Shown here: piece by piece, positions 34,199 through 44,566 of the stretch
Position numbering within the stretch: the stretch's first letter is position 1
How the letters are laid out: every line of letters begins with the position of its first letter
Position numbers and translations under genes: made by a program
Source of the DNA: Anaspis maculata
Lineage: Eukaryota; Arthropoda; Insecta; Coleoptera; Scraptiidae
Reading direction: 5' to 3'
Assembly (NCBI GenBank): GCA_949128115.1
Contig: OX421962.1
Coordinates: forward strand, 10,553,262-10,617,261
DNA: 64,000 nt
The notes under the pieces: generated by a model
Databases searched by the model: none
The model's input: the letters and a program-made list of their open reading frames with translations, nothing else
What the model was told of the DNA's origin: nothing

Positions 34199-35644
34199 TT
34201 ACTAATTGGTATAAAAATGTGGCATTTTGAATTCAAAAATCGACCTGTCCGATGTTTTGCGAAATGTTTTTTGTAATTTGATTATTACTGAATTTAGACA
34301 AGTTAAAGTTTTCACCCTGTATAATAAAGCTGGATTTCGAAGGATTGTTTTCATTCCACATTTGGAGGGGGGTCTCCACTGCCAGTGAGGGGGCGGCAAT
34401 TTTTCGCTGGCACGCAGGCGGCAAATAGGCCAGGCCCGGGGATTACATGTGGGAAATAAGGATATAGCGGACAGGATTCCTAAAATTTGGGTCATTTATG
34501 CGGGAAAAACGAACCGGTAGATAGGCTTCACTTCAACTCACCGTAGCTCCTCAGCAGATGACCCGATTTGATTGGTTGCGGTCTTGAATTGACAAGGGAG
34601 GTCTATTCGTTCATAATAATCATTGATTTTGACTTTCTGCTAATTTTTATTAAAAAGCAATGAGGACAAAAGAAATTCTATTTTCAATTGCTTCCGCCAT
34701 CTTAGATATTGACATGTACGTCATTTTCTTGAATGAAAAAGGGAGCCTGTCCAATTGGCTAGCCATTGATACCAAAGAATACAATCGAAGTTGTCGAGGT
34801 TTTGGGCCTCACAAGGCCCTTATGACTGTTTCACCATTTTTTTGTCATATATTGGAAAGGTGCCAATCTTCAAATAGGCAAAGTTACAAAAAACAGTCAT
34901 GTGGGGATCATCATCAAAAAAATTTTTTTCTTCTCCACTATCCCAGGTTATTATGATCCTATGAATCGAACAGATGTTTTCGCTTGGAATGGCCTGAAAG
35001 TTGCTTCCCGTGGTATCGCGATGCCATCCGGCAGGATTGTAATACGGACCAATGCCCTTATTTCGAACTGGGTCTCTACGATCGTAACTCTTTTGCAGAT
35101 GCCTACAGGGTGATCAAAAATCGAGAAATTCTGTTTTATGAACCAAAATAGGTCGGAACATGAAAATTAGCACACATACTCCTCATCCGATGCTCATTGG
35201 TGTGGAACAAACCACTTTGAGATATCTCGAACTGTTTCTCAAATGTACCTGAAATACAAGTGTTACTCATCATAAAAGGGACGTACCTACTGGGTGGGCC
35301 TAGCAAAAACCTGACTGCTTTATTTTCCTCGCCAAATATTTGTTATTCCTCCGATTTCAGCAAACTAAGTATCACTGAATAGTCAAATGAATAGGTTGTA
35401 AAAGTCAAGCAACAAAATGGACGAAACGTCAAGATTCAAAATGGCGGAGCCAAGTAAAAATATACCATTTTTTGAGGTCGTTCATTTTTTATAAACGCTC
35501 TTGCGATTCTTGCGATGGTAGCTATAATGATGGTTTTGGGAAGAACAGATTTCCTCTAACAAACCAAAACAACAACGACCCAAATCGGTTCATCCTGTAC
35601 AAAGATATAGCGATTTGAAATAAAGGTTGATTACTTATTTTATT
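34199..35644. other. Repeat mosaic, no gene
   Basis: No coding sequence. About 34520-34830 is a diverged copy of 51060-51330 (shared CTCCTCAGCAGATGACCCGA and GACAAGRRAGGTCTATT). TACAGGGTGATC at 35103 resembles foldback ends seen elsewhere. A unit of about 330 bp begins near 35420. Confidence 0.6.
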
Positions 35645-36720
35645 GACTGCGTTTCTATCGCAGCGTTCGATCCGCTCGAGTTTCGATCGGATCCAGAGTG
35701 GCCCCAGTCAAGCGCGTTTTTATCGTCGCACGTTCGATCCGCTTCGCTGAATCCTATTTCACTACTTTAGAATTAGGTTAGAATTTATGAGAAACAACAA
35801 CATGGTTTAAAACGCGTCAAACTGCGCCAACCGGAAAAGATATTAATTTTGAATTTTCTTGGTGTATTTTATTCACAATTACTGGAAGGCATCCCTTGAT
35901 TTCGTGAAAATAACGCTTTGTTTACAAGTTGGTCATCTGTCACTTCAATCCCATCCCGTTCACATTGGGTGAAATACGAGCGGATGCAAGCCTCGATCCG
36001 CTCGACTCAAGTCAAGCCGGCCAAAGCACCGGATCAACTTAAACTCCTCGATCCGATTGAAATCTCAATCCCGACAGTTTATATTGGCTGTTTCAAGCGG
36101 ATCGACCCGATCGGATAGAGTTTCGATCGGATCCAAAGCTGCGATAAGAACGCAGTCATTGATTAGTTTCTCGCCTGCCATTTTTATTTATTTGTCAATT
36201 CAAACTATATTTGCTTCAGTGCCTATCTAATTGAATCCAGTTCCACCAGTCCACCAGTTTTGAAATGGTCAAAATGTCAGAATTCAAAATGGTGGTTGTA
36301 AGACGGAACACTGCCGACCACGACGCTTGGTCAAGAAATATCAAAAAACAAAACAATAGACAGAATTGGGAAGAATGAACTTTGCCTTGCATTTGAGGAT
36401 CACATCGAGTTTAATCGGTTCATCAGTTGTGAAGATATATCGATTTCAAATAGGTTTGTTGATCACTTTCTTAGATATGCATCGACTATTACTTAGTTAC
36501 ATGTTAGTTTCTCACCTGCCATTTTCACTTATTGATCGATTTTAACGATTTTTTTTTGTAACAGCAATCTACTAAGTTCAGCAGGTTATAAACACCAGTT
36601 TGGAAGTCGCCAAAATGTCAAAATTAAAAATGGCGGATAGGAGACGGAACATTGGCGAAGTTCTCTTTGGTCAAGAGATATGAACGTTTGTTATATTATG
36701 TAAGTTATATCATATTATAT
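35420..36720. repeat. Three diverged tandem units of about 330 bp
   Basis: Units start near 35420, 36265 and 36603. Shared words include AAAATGTCAGAATTCAAAATGG, GACGGAACA, AATCGGTTCATC and TTAGTTTCTCRCCTGCCATTTT. The first unit is lengthened by the inserted MITE; without it the spacing agrees. Confidence 0.7.
35645..36157. mobile_element. MITE, 513 bp
   Basis: Inverted ends GACTGCGTTTCTATCGCAGC and GCTGCGATAAGAACGCAGTC with ATT on both sides. The interior repeats short words around GATCCGCTCGA and TCGATCGGATCC several times. Inserted in the second half of a 330-bp tandem unit, which confirms the boundaries. Confidence 0.85.
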
Positions 36721-36729
36721 TGTTAATAT

Positions 36730-36768
36730 TGTAACGATTTTTCGCGTACGGGATCGCCGCTCGTAACA
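36730..36768 (-). repeat. 3' terminal repeat of outer gypsy element (39 bp)
   Basis: TGTAACGATT...GCTCGTAACA. Differs from its partner at 48690-48728 at three of 39 bases. The minus strand immediately upstream reads AGAGGGGGGCAG (36769-36780), a polypurine tract, which fixes this edge. Confidence 0.78.
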
Positions 36769-36780
36769 CTGCCCCCCTCT
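36769..36780 (-). promoter_or_regulatory. Polypurine tract of outer gypsy element
   Basis: AGAGGGGGGCAG on the minus strand directly before the TGTTACGAGC start of the 3' terminal repeat. It would prime plus-strand DNA synthesis. Confidence 0.75.
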
Positions 36781-36859
36781 TGAGCCTGTTCGTCCCGAAT
36801 AGGCTCATCGTTACTCCCGGAGTAACGTGCAAGGTGATCAAGGTGGGCGACTTTTATCT

Positions 36860-37260
36860 TGGCTTTCGGGGCCCGCTAGATTCTGTACACGACGTCAATA
36901 ATCCTCTTGACTACCGTGTACGGTCCTTTCCACGACAGATGCAACTTTGGAGACCTTCCTTTCTTGCGCTGAGGATTGTACAACCAGACCAGGTCACCTG
37001 CTTGAAATCCCGTGGAGTTCGTCTTTAAGTTGTAACGCGTTTTTAACTCTCCTCGGCTGCGAGTTCTTGGTCCTTGCTGACCGCACAAACCTTGCACTGA
37101 CGACACCATGTTTCCACGTCGTTCCGGTAGTTCACCCAGTAGAACCGCTCGCGCACCTTGTCCAACGTCTTGTTCACCCCAAGGTGCCCCCCAGTGACGC
37201 CATTGTGCATTTTTTCCAGGACCTCCTTCACTCTCTTCTTTGGAAGCACTAATTGAGCCA
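36860..37260 (-). pseudogene. Outer gypsy integrase, core deleted
   Basis: From 37255 leftwards: the integrase zinc finger (HNGVTGGHLG then CRQCKVC), then at about 37045-37060 an abrupt shift to the C-terminal domain (GFQAGDLVWLYNPQRKKGRS, and SWKGPYTVV). The entire catalytic DDE core, normally about 170 residues, is missing and the two parts are out of frame. This proves an internal deletion. Confidence 0.85.
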
Positions 37261-37468
37261 AATTAAATGTTCGTTCACGAGAATCTTCGAAAAAAATGTT
37301 TTTATTCGCAAAAATACAATAATGAATACATGCGAGCTCTAAGCGTGCAATGTCGTAACTGGTGTTCGCTTAGGGCGTTGGAGTCTATATAATGTTAAAA
37401 GAGCTAAGCTAAGCATAATATGTAATAAGCGGTGTAAGCTAAATCCGGAGGAAAACTGGGATATAATT
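37261..37468 (-). repeat. Errantivirus 3' LTR
   Basis: AATTAAATGTTCG...GGGATATAATT. One substitution (CTTCG against CTTCA) in 208 compared with the 5' LTR. AATT-type ends rather than TG...CA are usual for errantiviruses. A purine-rich TGGAGG precedes it on the minus strand as polypurine tract. Confidence 0.93.
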
Positions 37469-37502
37469 CCTCCAGGGCGAGTGTGAGGCTCCGACGAACT
37501 TT

Positions 37503-39107
37503 TCAGAATTTCGCCATATTCGGGAAATGCTGGTCTTCAGGGACGCGTTCTTGTTCTGTTGTCGGTGCATCCGACGTTGTCATCTTCTTCTGTCTCTTCT
37601 TAATCACACGATATGTGATTATGCAGGCTGCAGTTATTATTATCAGATAGACTATGATAATAGATGACGTGTGGAAATGTGATGTCGTGGGTACAGCCTG
37701 GACGGGGGTCAGCGGCTGGATGTTGGTCTCCAGTTTCTTGAGGGTCAAATGCTTGATCTTCAGCTCGGGTAGTTTTGACTGTTCTTGTTTCTTGAAGTCG
37801 AAGTCGAAGTCTTGTAGGTGGAGTGGTTGGCCACTGCTTTCATCGTTGAAAATCAAGGGTCTCCCTTGAATGAAGATGGTACAAGACGAATTCTCGAACA
37901 GGAATGTTCCGGTCTTCTTGCGGGTGTTCCAAGACTCGGCACAATGTTCTTTGACGAGCTCTTATTTGACGAAGGTCCCGAGGTAGCTTTGTAGTTCGGG
38001 TATGAACTCTAAGGCGTTTTCTTCGAGGTGTAGTTTTTGGTAGGAACAAGTCGAAAAGTCGTTTTCGAGTAGAATGTTGCGTTCGCAAGTGTTGTTGGCG
38101 AGCGATATCAGGCTCCGTTGGCATTGATAGATACCGTTCAGCAAGACACAGTTGTCTACTAAGGGCAGTAACTCTGATCCTTTTTTTAGACCGAATTTCG
38201 AAGAAGGTATAATCGTATACGAGTGTTCGTTAGGCAAAGGCAGAAAGTAGTATAATTCGTAATAATTTGGATTCAGCAAGGGGATTGGCATAAAGAAAAT
38301 TATTTGTTTTCCTTTAATGGCACACCTAGGCTTTATTAGGGATTCGTAGTTATGAATTTGAGACAAAGTTACTGGAAAAGGTAATTGGTTTCCATAAAAT
38401 TCGGAAATTCTATTGAGTTCTTTTAAAAGTTCTTCACTTGTTACTATGCTGGGGTGTAAAATATTCAACTTACAAAATGTTATTGAATTCTCTGTATCTT
38501 GAAGGATATGTAGAATTATATTAAAAAAGTTTATTAATTGATTGATTATGTCTTTTGCGAACAGTATGTCAGTATGGGTTATGGTTGTCGTCATTAGTGA
38601 TTCTAATTGTTTTATTCGAGAGACCATAAGTAGTTCGTTATGTTCGATGTCCTGTATGGTTTTATTGAAATTTTCTCTAATTTCCTTATTGATAGAATAT
38701 TGTTGGTTGATTTGGTTTATAATCGAATTTTGATTTTGTTGTAAGTCATTAATGACTGCATCAAAATGTTTGCCATCTTCGGCATCTAAATTGCCTGAAA
38801 TTTGTTTAATGATAGAACCTAATCCATCGATTAGTCCTCGTTTCTTTCTTGGTAGTTTTTGAAATGGTCTTAATTTTTCGTCTATTAGATTTTTGTAATA
38901 TTGGACAATATTATTGTAATTTCCTAATTCGCGTTCGTACACTTGATTTGTTTTAGTCAAGTTTGATACCGTGAGGTATTGATTTTTTAGTCTTTCGTAT
39001 TCGTTGATTAGGTTAGTTAAGTCGTAATAATGTATGAACGTGTGAGTAGAGGTTTGAAGTCTTGCGGGTCCCGTTTTTATTGGTAGTATTCCGGGGTTGT
39101 TTGTCAA
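37503..39107 (-). pseudogene. env: Errantivirus envelope glycoprotein gene, one in-frame stop
   Basis: Envelope gene, homologous to baculovirus F-type fusion proteins (family knowledge). Frame is continuous for about 535 codons apart from TAA at 37962-37964. The first part (381 codons) carries a furin-like site RKKR at residues 87-90 and then a hydrophobic Gly-rich fusion-peptide-like stretch starting at residue 91, coiled-coil-like Gln/Asn-rich sequence, and Cys pairs later. After the stop, the second part has a single membrane anchor (IIIVYLIIITAACIITY) and a short basic cytoplasmic tail. The open frame begins without ATG and without a signal peptide. The env message of errantiviruses is spliced, so the N-terminus may come from a 5' exon; an AG at the pol end (about 39123) could be the acceptor. 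This copy would give a protein cut off before its membrane anchor. Confidence 0.85.
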
Positions 39108-39124
39108 ATCTTTGTAACATTGTC

Positions 39125-42100
39125 CTAGTCCGAAGTGGATGGACCTGGAATAGGAGGTGTTGTTTTAGTAGGGCGTTTGATATTGGAAATATGTAGTTTG
39201 TGAAATTTACGTCCAGTTTTATTGGACAAAACTCTGGGTTTTATGGTTTTCCTAATGGGATTTACACTGATGATTTTTTCTGGTTTAAATCGATTACGAA
39301 GTTTCGATCTGAAATTGCTTTTTACGAAAACTTCTTTTGGTAAAGTGGGAATTTCTTCTCTATTTTCGTTTGCTTTAGAAATGACTTTCTCTTTTTTATT
39401 TGAAATATTAGCATTGACGATTTTATACAAAACTGACAATTTGTTTTTGTGGTTTTGAACGTAGTTGTTTGCCATTTGTTTTTCTATGTCTAGATCAATG
39501 GTTTGCTTTGGATCCGGGTGACCGTTTAAAATTTCGAATGGGGTCATCTTAGTGACTGAATGAGTAGAGTTATTATATGCTATCAGGGCATATTTGAATT
39601 TAGTGTTGATATCATCCCTTTTGAAATCAGGTTGATTATTTATCAAGTTGACGTGTTCTAAAATAGTGGAATGAAATCTCTCAATTATTCCGTTACTTTC
39701 TGGGTGATGGGGTGAACAAAAATGGACTTTGATTTTGTGAAGATTTAGGAAATCTTTCACTAGACCGTTGTCAAATTCTGAACCGTTATCGGTGATCAAT
39801 ATTTCGGGTACCGAATGGTGTGAAAAGTATTGCAACAGATTTTCGGCAATTTCTGAAGCTTGGGTGCTAGATAGCATGTATGCCTGAGCGTATTTGCTGA
39901 AGGCGTCAATGATTGTCAAAAATTTGGAAGTATTATAAGTTAGAACGTCGATGTGGATAATCTCGAATGGTTTCACCGGCGTGGGAGTAATGTTGTATTT
40001 TATTTTCAAGGGTTTTCTGTCATACTTGACGACTTTACAGATTTCACATTGATTAATGAAATTTTGAATAGTTTTCATTTGATTTGGCCAATAGTATTTT
40101 TTGGATAGTTTTGAATGGGTTTCGGTCATGCCACGATGATTGGTTTTACCTTCGTGGTAGCCTTTTACAATGTTTATCTGTTCATCGAGGGTTTCGATGT
40201 CTATTAAAGTTTTGGTGCATTTCTTGAATTTGAAGGAATCATTGAAATGAAGCTGTACGACATTACTGAATTGTTCGTACATTTTATCGTTTGAAAAGGT
40301 GACACTGTAATTGACATTGGGGACAATATATTCTTTTAGAAATTCTTTGATTTCCTCTTCGTGATCCTTTTCTGAAATTTGGACTGTGTATCTGATTTTT
40401 GAATTCTCAAATAATCTGATCACTGTCGGGGGTAATGGGTTCATTTTAACTGAAATGAATTCGATTTGGTTTTTCCCAAAATTTATGGGGTCTTCTGAAA
40501 TCGGAATTTCAGCGACTGGGTTTTCAAAATTGGAGTGCACGGTTACGTCGTCAGGGATTATGTCTGGAGTGTCGTCAGGGGGATCGTCAATGGGATCGTC
40601 AGGAATATCGGTCCTGTCGTCACCGAGCTCGACAATCATTGACTGACTGTCGATTGGTGGTTTTGTGTTTAAATCTTCCATAAACTCGAAGAAAGGGTTA
40701 TTTTCTTCGGTTTCTTCGGGAATCTCATTATTCAAAATGTAAATAAAGACGTCCATTTTTGCGCCTTTGAAAACTGATATTATCATTGGGAACACTTCTT
40801 CCCAATTTAGTCCATCCAAACCGCATCCTAACTTTGGTATGGCTAAATTTCTGACACTATGTCTCAAGCAAATTTGTTTTAAAGCAATTAAAGAATTTTT
40901 TAGGTCTTCGTAAGTGGGCTTGTCATAAAAGTTTTTCTTTGTTATTAAATAGTAGATATATCTGTCCAATAGTTTCAGGGAAGCCACATCTCCTACTGTT
41001 TTATGCTGACTGACAAGTGTTAGGACGTTGCCGAATTTTTCTTTAAAAGTCCTGGCTATGCCAGAATTCATGATTAAGTCTTCTGAGACACAGTGCGCCA
41101 GGGAGAAGTCCTCTGGGGCTTCAAATAAATCGGCATTTAATATGTGGACATTGCTGAATTCTGTTTCTGTCAACAGATTTAGGTTGGGAACCCGCGAAAG
41201 GGCATCAGCGTTGGAATTTAATTTCCCTTTTTTATAGACTACTTCGTAGTCGTATTCCTCCAGCTTCAGTCGCCAACGCACTAATTTTGAATTAGGCTCT
41301 TTGAGTGACATTATCCACTGAAGGGGCTTATGGTCGCTGATGACTTTAAATTTTCGGCCAAATAAGTAATGCCTGAACATTTTGGTTCCATAGACTACGG
41401 CAAGTAGCTCCTTTTCTATGGTCGAATAATTGATTTCGTGGGCATTAAGGGTTCTTGATGCGTATGCAATTGGTAGGTCCGACCCTATTGGACCTTGGGA
41501 TAAAACTGCGCCTATAGCGTAGTTGCTTGCATCGCAGGAAAGTAAAAATGGGGATTCAAAATTTGGGTATTGGAACAATGGCTCATTTGTTAAAAGTGTT
41601 TTACATAGGTTAAAACATTTGGAGTAATCTTCGTCCTTGACGTTGATTTCTGTATCTTTCTTTAATCGTGACGTAAGTGGTTTTGTAATTTTTGCAAAGC
41701 CTTTGATAAATTTCCGGTAATATCCAACTAGTCCCAAAAATCCCTTTAGTTGTTTTTTGGTTGTTGGAATTGGAAAATTTTCAATTGCCGAAATTTTGTC
41801 TGGATTTGGTTTAATACCTTGTGGAGTGACGACATGTCCTAGGTATTGGACCTCTTTTTTGAGAAACTCTGATTTGTCCAGCTGGATTTTCAAATGGGCT
41901 CTTCTGAGCCTTTCGAAGACTTCCCGGAGTCTGACAATATGCTCTGGGAGTGAAGTACTGAATATTATTATGTCGTCCAGATAAACAAAGCAGGTTTCAT
42001 TCTGAATACCTCTCAAAATGTTGTCCATAGCGCGCTGGAACGATGAGGGCGCGTTTTTTAACCCGAAGGGCATACGTCTAAATTGGTAATGGCCATTGTC

Positions 42101-43300
42101 CACGCTTAAAGCAGTTTTTTCGACGTCGCTAGGGTCCATTTCGAGCTGGTGAAAACCACTAGCCAGGTCGATACATGAAAAATATTGACTTCGGCCCAAT
42201 TTGTCCAATATATCAGAAATATTTGGCAAAGGGTACCGATCATCTACAGTATTTTCATTTAATTTCCTGTAGTCTATGACTAGACGCCATTTTCGTTTAT
42301 TTGTTGCATCCAATTTTTTTGGAACGACCCAAATTGGTGCATTGAAGGGTGAATTTGAATGTTCAATAATTCCTTGGTCAAGCATGTCTGAAATTTGTTT
42401 ATTAACTTCCTCCTTATGCACGTAAGGGTAGCGATAACTCTTCGTGTATATGGGTTTATCGTCTTTCAGTTTTATAGTATGCTTGGCGGAATTTGTGAAA
42501 GTCAATTTCTGATCTGGGAAATGAAAAATGTCTTTATATTCCACTAAGAGTTTGGTTATCTCTCTTTTCTCTTCTTCGTTCATGTGTTCGGTTCTGACTT
42601 TGGACAAGTCGAAGCTAAACTTCTCGCAATCAAAGCTGTTTAGATTTCCGAAATCATCGGTTTCAGATTCCGAGACCTCAATGGCTTCAAAAGCTTGTGA
42701 TTGGTTGAAAGAAATTTCGCTTTCTGTCGCATTCAAAACGGAACAGATGGTTTCGTAATTCTTAATTTTAACCAAGCTCTCAGGGATTTCTAGATTTGAG
42801 AATTTTTGGTATGGCAAAATTCCAATACCATTGGAGATATTTTTTATGTTGAGTTTTACAATTTTCTGTGTACGTGGTTCGATCGTATGAAAATTGTTAC
42901 ACTCGTTCACAATATTTTCGTGATGCAATTTGATTTTTGTTTTGGGAGTCGTGAGCTCCCCTTTGCTCGCGTCAATAACTGCTCCTAATGCTTTGAGGAT
43001 GTCCCATCCTAGGAGACAGTCGAAATATTGATGAAATTTAAATAAATAAAATTTGACGGTTGTGTCCGATTTAAAAATTTCAGGAGTTTTGATTATCATG
43101 CTGAAATTTTCCTGCGTCGTGCCATGGGCGGTTTTTATTTTCAGTGGGTCCCTTTTAATGTTTCTGGGGAAGTGTTTTTCCGCAATTTCGGGGCTTACGA
43201 AGCTCTTCGTGGCCCCAGTATCGACTAGACATCGCAAAGTAAAATTTTTATAGGGTATAAGGATATAGGGTAAGGAAGACTTTTCGTGGTCCAATGTCAA
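39125..43300 (-). CDS. pol: Errantivirus Pol with inserted macrodomain
   Basis: Uninterrupted 1391-codon frame. Protease: DTGA at 27-30. RT about 270-500: YLDD at 440-443. RNase H 585-705: D590 (SCDAS), E in STIEKELL near 630, D656 (ISDHK), ending ADALSRV. Macrodomain about 715-858. Acidic Asp/Pro linker 862-945. Integrase: zinc finger H1049-H1055-C1085-C1088, then DD35E core D1118, D1171, E1207, all present. A basic tail closes the frame, ending 18 bases before the open env frame. Pol sits -1 relative to gag; a T TTT TTA slippery heptamer 37-43 bases before the gag stop would give a Gag-Pol fusion. The frame opens from TTG, which fits expression by frameshifting rather than separate initiation. 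All enzymatic residues are intact. Confidence 0.95.
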   Translation of the reverse strand: MTLDHEKSSLPYILIPYKNFTLRCLVDTGATKSFVSPEIAEKHFPRNIKRDPLKIKTAHGTTQENFSMIIKTPEIFKSDTTVKFYLFKFHQYFDCLLGWDILKALGAVIDASKGELTTPKTKIKLHHENIVNECNNFHTIEPRTQKIVKLNIKNISNGIGILPYQKFSNLEIPESLVKIKNYETICSVLNATESEISFNQSQAFEAIEVSESETDDFGNLNSFDCEKFSFDLSKVRTEHMNEEEKREITKLLVEYKDIFHFPDQKLTFTNSAKHTIKLKDDKPIYTKSYRYPYVHKEEVNKQISDMLDQGIIEHSNSPFNAPIWVVPKKLDATNKRKWRLVIDYRKLNENTVDDRYPLPNISDILDKLGRSQYFSCIDLASGFHQLEMDPSDVEKTALSVDNGHYQFRRMPFGLKNAPSSFQRAMDNILRGIQNETCFVYLDDIIIFSTSLPEHIVRLREVFERLRRAHLKIQLDKSEFLKKEVQYLGHVVTPQGIKPNPDKISAIENFPIPTTKKQLKGFLGLVGYYRKFIKGFAKITKPLTSRLKKDTEINVKDEDYSKCFNLCKTLLTNEPLFQYPNFESPFLLSCDASNYAIGAVLSQGPIGSDLPIAYASRTLNAHEINYSTIEKELLAVVYGTKMFRHYLFGRKFKVISDHKPLQWIMSLKEPNSKLVRWRLKLEEYDYEVVYKKGKLNSNADALSRVPNLNLLTETEFSNVHILNADLFEAPEDFSLAHCVSEDLIMNSGIARTFKEKFGNVLTLVSQHKTVGDVASLKLLDRYIYYLITKKNFYDKPTYEDLKNSLIALKQICLRHSVRNLAIPKLGCGLDGLNWEEVFPMIISVFKGAKMDVFIYILNNEIPEETEENNPFFEFMEDLNTKPPIDSQSMIVELGDDRTDIPDDPIDDPPDDTPDIIPDDVTVHSNFENPVAEIPISEDPINFGKNQIEFISVKMNPLPPTVIRLFENSKIRYTVQISEKDHEEEIKEFLKEYIVPNVNYSVTFSNDKMYEQFSNVVQLHFNDSFKFKKCTKTLIDIETLDEQINIVKGYHEGKTNHRGMTETHSKLSKKYYWPNQMKTIQNFINQCEICKVVKYDRKPLKIKYNITPTPVKPFEIIHIDVLTYNTSKFLTIIDAFSKYAQAYMLSSTQASEIAENLLQYFSHHSVPEILITDNGSEFDNGLVKDFLNLHKIKVHFCSPHHPESNGIIERFHSTILEHVNLINNQPDFKRDDINTKFKYALIAYNNSTHSVTKMTPFEILNGHPDPKQTIDLDIEKQMANNYVQNHKNKLSVLYKIVNANISNKKEKVISKANENREEIPTLPKEVFVKSNFRSKLRNRFKPEKIISVNPIRKTIKPRVLSNKTGRKFHKLHISNIKRPTKTTPPIPGPSTSD
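40721..41158 (-). other. TARG1/OARD1-type macrodomain inside Pol
   Basis: Residues about 715-860 of Pol. It opens with a beta-strand like that of macrodomains (VHILNADLFEAP), then SLAHCVSEDLIMNSGIAR, the ADP-ribose-binding loop of the TARG1 class, then YIYYLITKKNFYDKPTYEDL and IPKLGCGLDGLNWEEV. In human TARG1, Lys84 (in ITKK) attacks ADP-ribosyl-glutamate and Asp125 (in GCGLD) completes hydrolysis; the matching residues here are K788 (40937-40939) and D829 (40814-40816). The fold is therefore likely active on ADP-ribosylated substrates. It lies where standard gypsy Pol has only a short spacer, after the RNase H end and before an acidic linker to integrase. Assignment comes from motif recognition, without a search. 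Confidence 0.9.
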
Positions 43301-44566
43301 TAATTCAACGATTGGTGATTCGAGGCTTGTTCCTCTAAAAAATGGTTTCGTCCGTCCTGCACTGTATTTTCGGCAGAGGGCTCGATTACATTCTCTGGAG
43401 GATTTCCTTCTTCTATATTGTGGTGAGTTATAAATGGCTTATTTTTATATTTTTGAAAATTGTTATTATTTATCGTTGAGGTTGACATGGGTACCGGTTT
43501 GTTTGCTGGTACATAATTTGGGTTTGGTTGAAACGCGTTATATGGTTTCGGATTTTGATATTGTTGCCTTTGCGTTGTCTGATAATTTTGAAATTGTTTA
43601 TTTGGGTACTGAAATTGGGGATTTTTCCCGAACCTTGGCGGGTATCGTGCTTGATAGGGAGCCGCTGGCACGACGGGGTTTGTTTTTTGATTTACTTGAA
43701 AATCATTGGTTAAAATACTTAGCGCTTCTTGAAGCGTCGCCGGATTGCGCGTGGTGATATAGTCACCGACTGGTTTATTTAAATATTTAAGGAACACCCT
43801 AAGCCCTAAATCCTAAATCTGTGGCATTTTCTATCAGGTGAACTTTTTTGTCGTTTGGAAAATGATTTGTGCAATAGGCTATTTGTAAATTTAAGTTTTT
43901 TTGTATAGCGTTAAAGAATTCAATAGCCGACATACGAGCTTGTCTGAGTTCGCACAACTCCAACGTTAATGACTGCAGGTCGCGCTTATCTGCATAAGTT
44001 GCTAACAAGGCGGATTTTAAGTCCAGCCAACAATCTATTGTGTAGGTTGAGATATCGCTTTTCGCTTTACCTGTAACTTTGTTTTTCAAACAATTTAGGA
44101 TGTATTTGTTCTGAAAATCATCCGGATTTTGATTGTTATAAAAACTTACAATTATATCTTCTGCGAGGCGTAAATAATCGCCTAATAAAGCCTGGTCTCC
44201 TGTAAACTCAGGGACCATATTAAGGTAGGCATCTTTAAAAATTTGTGGCACAACATTCGGAGGGTTCCCAAGGGGTACTTGCTGCATTACTTGTTGTACC
44301 GTGGGAGCTGCTCCTGTTGCCATGTTTGCTAGAATTTCGGCTGTGCGTAATTCTATTTCGTGATTTCTATGAGGGGACCGTGATCTAAACCTTCTGCCTT
44401 GACCCAAACCTAACAAGCGGAGGGACAAGATAGCGTCTTCGACCTTCGCGTCTAAATTCTCCTCTGAATCTGAATCTGAACCGGAGTTACGGCCGCTTAC
44501 CCCCGGTTGCAAGAAACTAAAATTTGCTCCGTCGCAAATTAGCTTCGGTACCAAACTCGGTATCAA
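43297..44566 (-). pseudogene. gag: Errantivirus gag, one frameshift
   Basis: Two adjoining frames make one gag. The N-terminal part, 44566-43799 (255 codons), has a Ser/Asp-rich start, an Arg/Ser-rich patch (RRFRSRSPHR) and a capsid-type domain ending near ENATDLGFR. The C-terminal part, 43797-43297 (166 codons), continues with KYLNKPVG and a Pro/Gln/Asn-rich tail. At the junction (about 43797-43806) an extra 7 bases, GCTTAGG, look like a slip-duplication and place a TAG. There is no CCHC knuckle, as in other errantiviruses. The N-terminal frame lacks an ATG at its opening; the first in-frame ATG is at residue 82, so the true start is unclear. Confidence 0.82.
43336..43342 (-). promoter_or_regulatory. 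-1 ribosomal frameshift slippery site
   Basis: Minus strand T TTT TTA in the gag frame, the canonical X XXY YYZ pattern. After a -1 slip the Pol frame is open from here through the protease. The gag stop is at 43297-43299. A downstream pseudoknot or stem was not modelled. Confidence 0.7.

Noticed and set aside
37840..38124. 94-codon minus frame rich in Arg
   Set aside because: Out-of-frame overlap with the env gene; no independent support.
40386..40646. 86-codon plus-strand frame rich in Gly and Ser
   Set aside because: Antisense reading of the acidic Asp/Pro linker of Pol.
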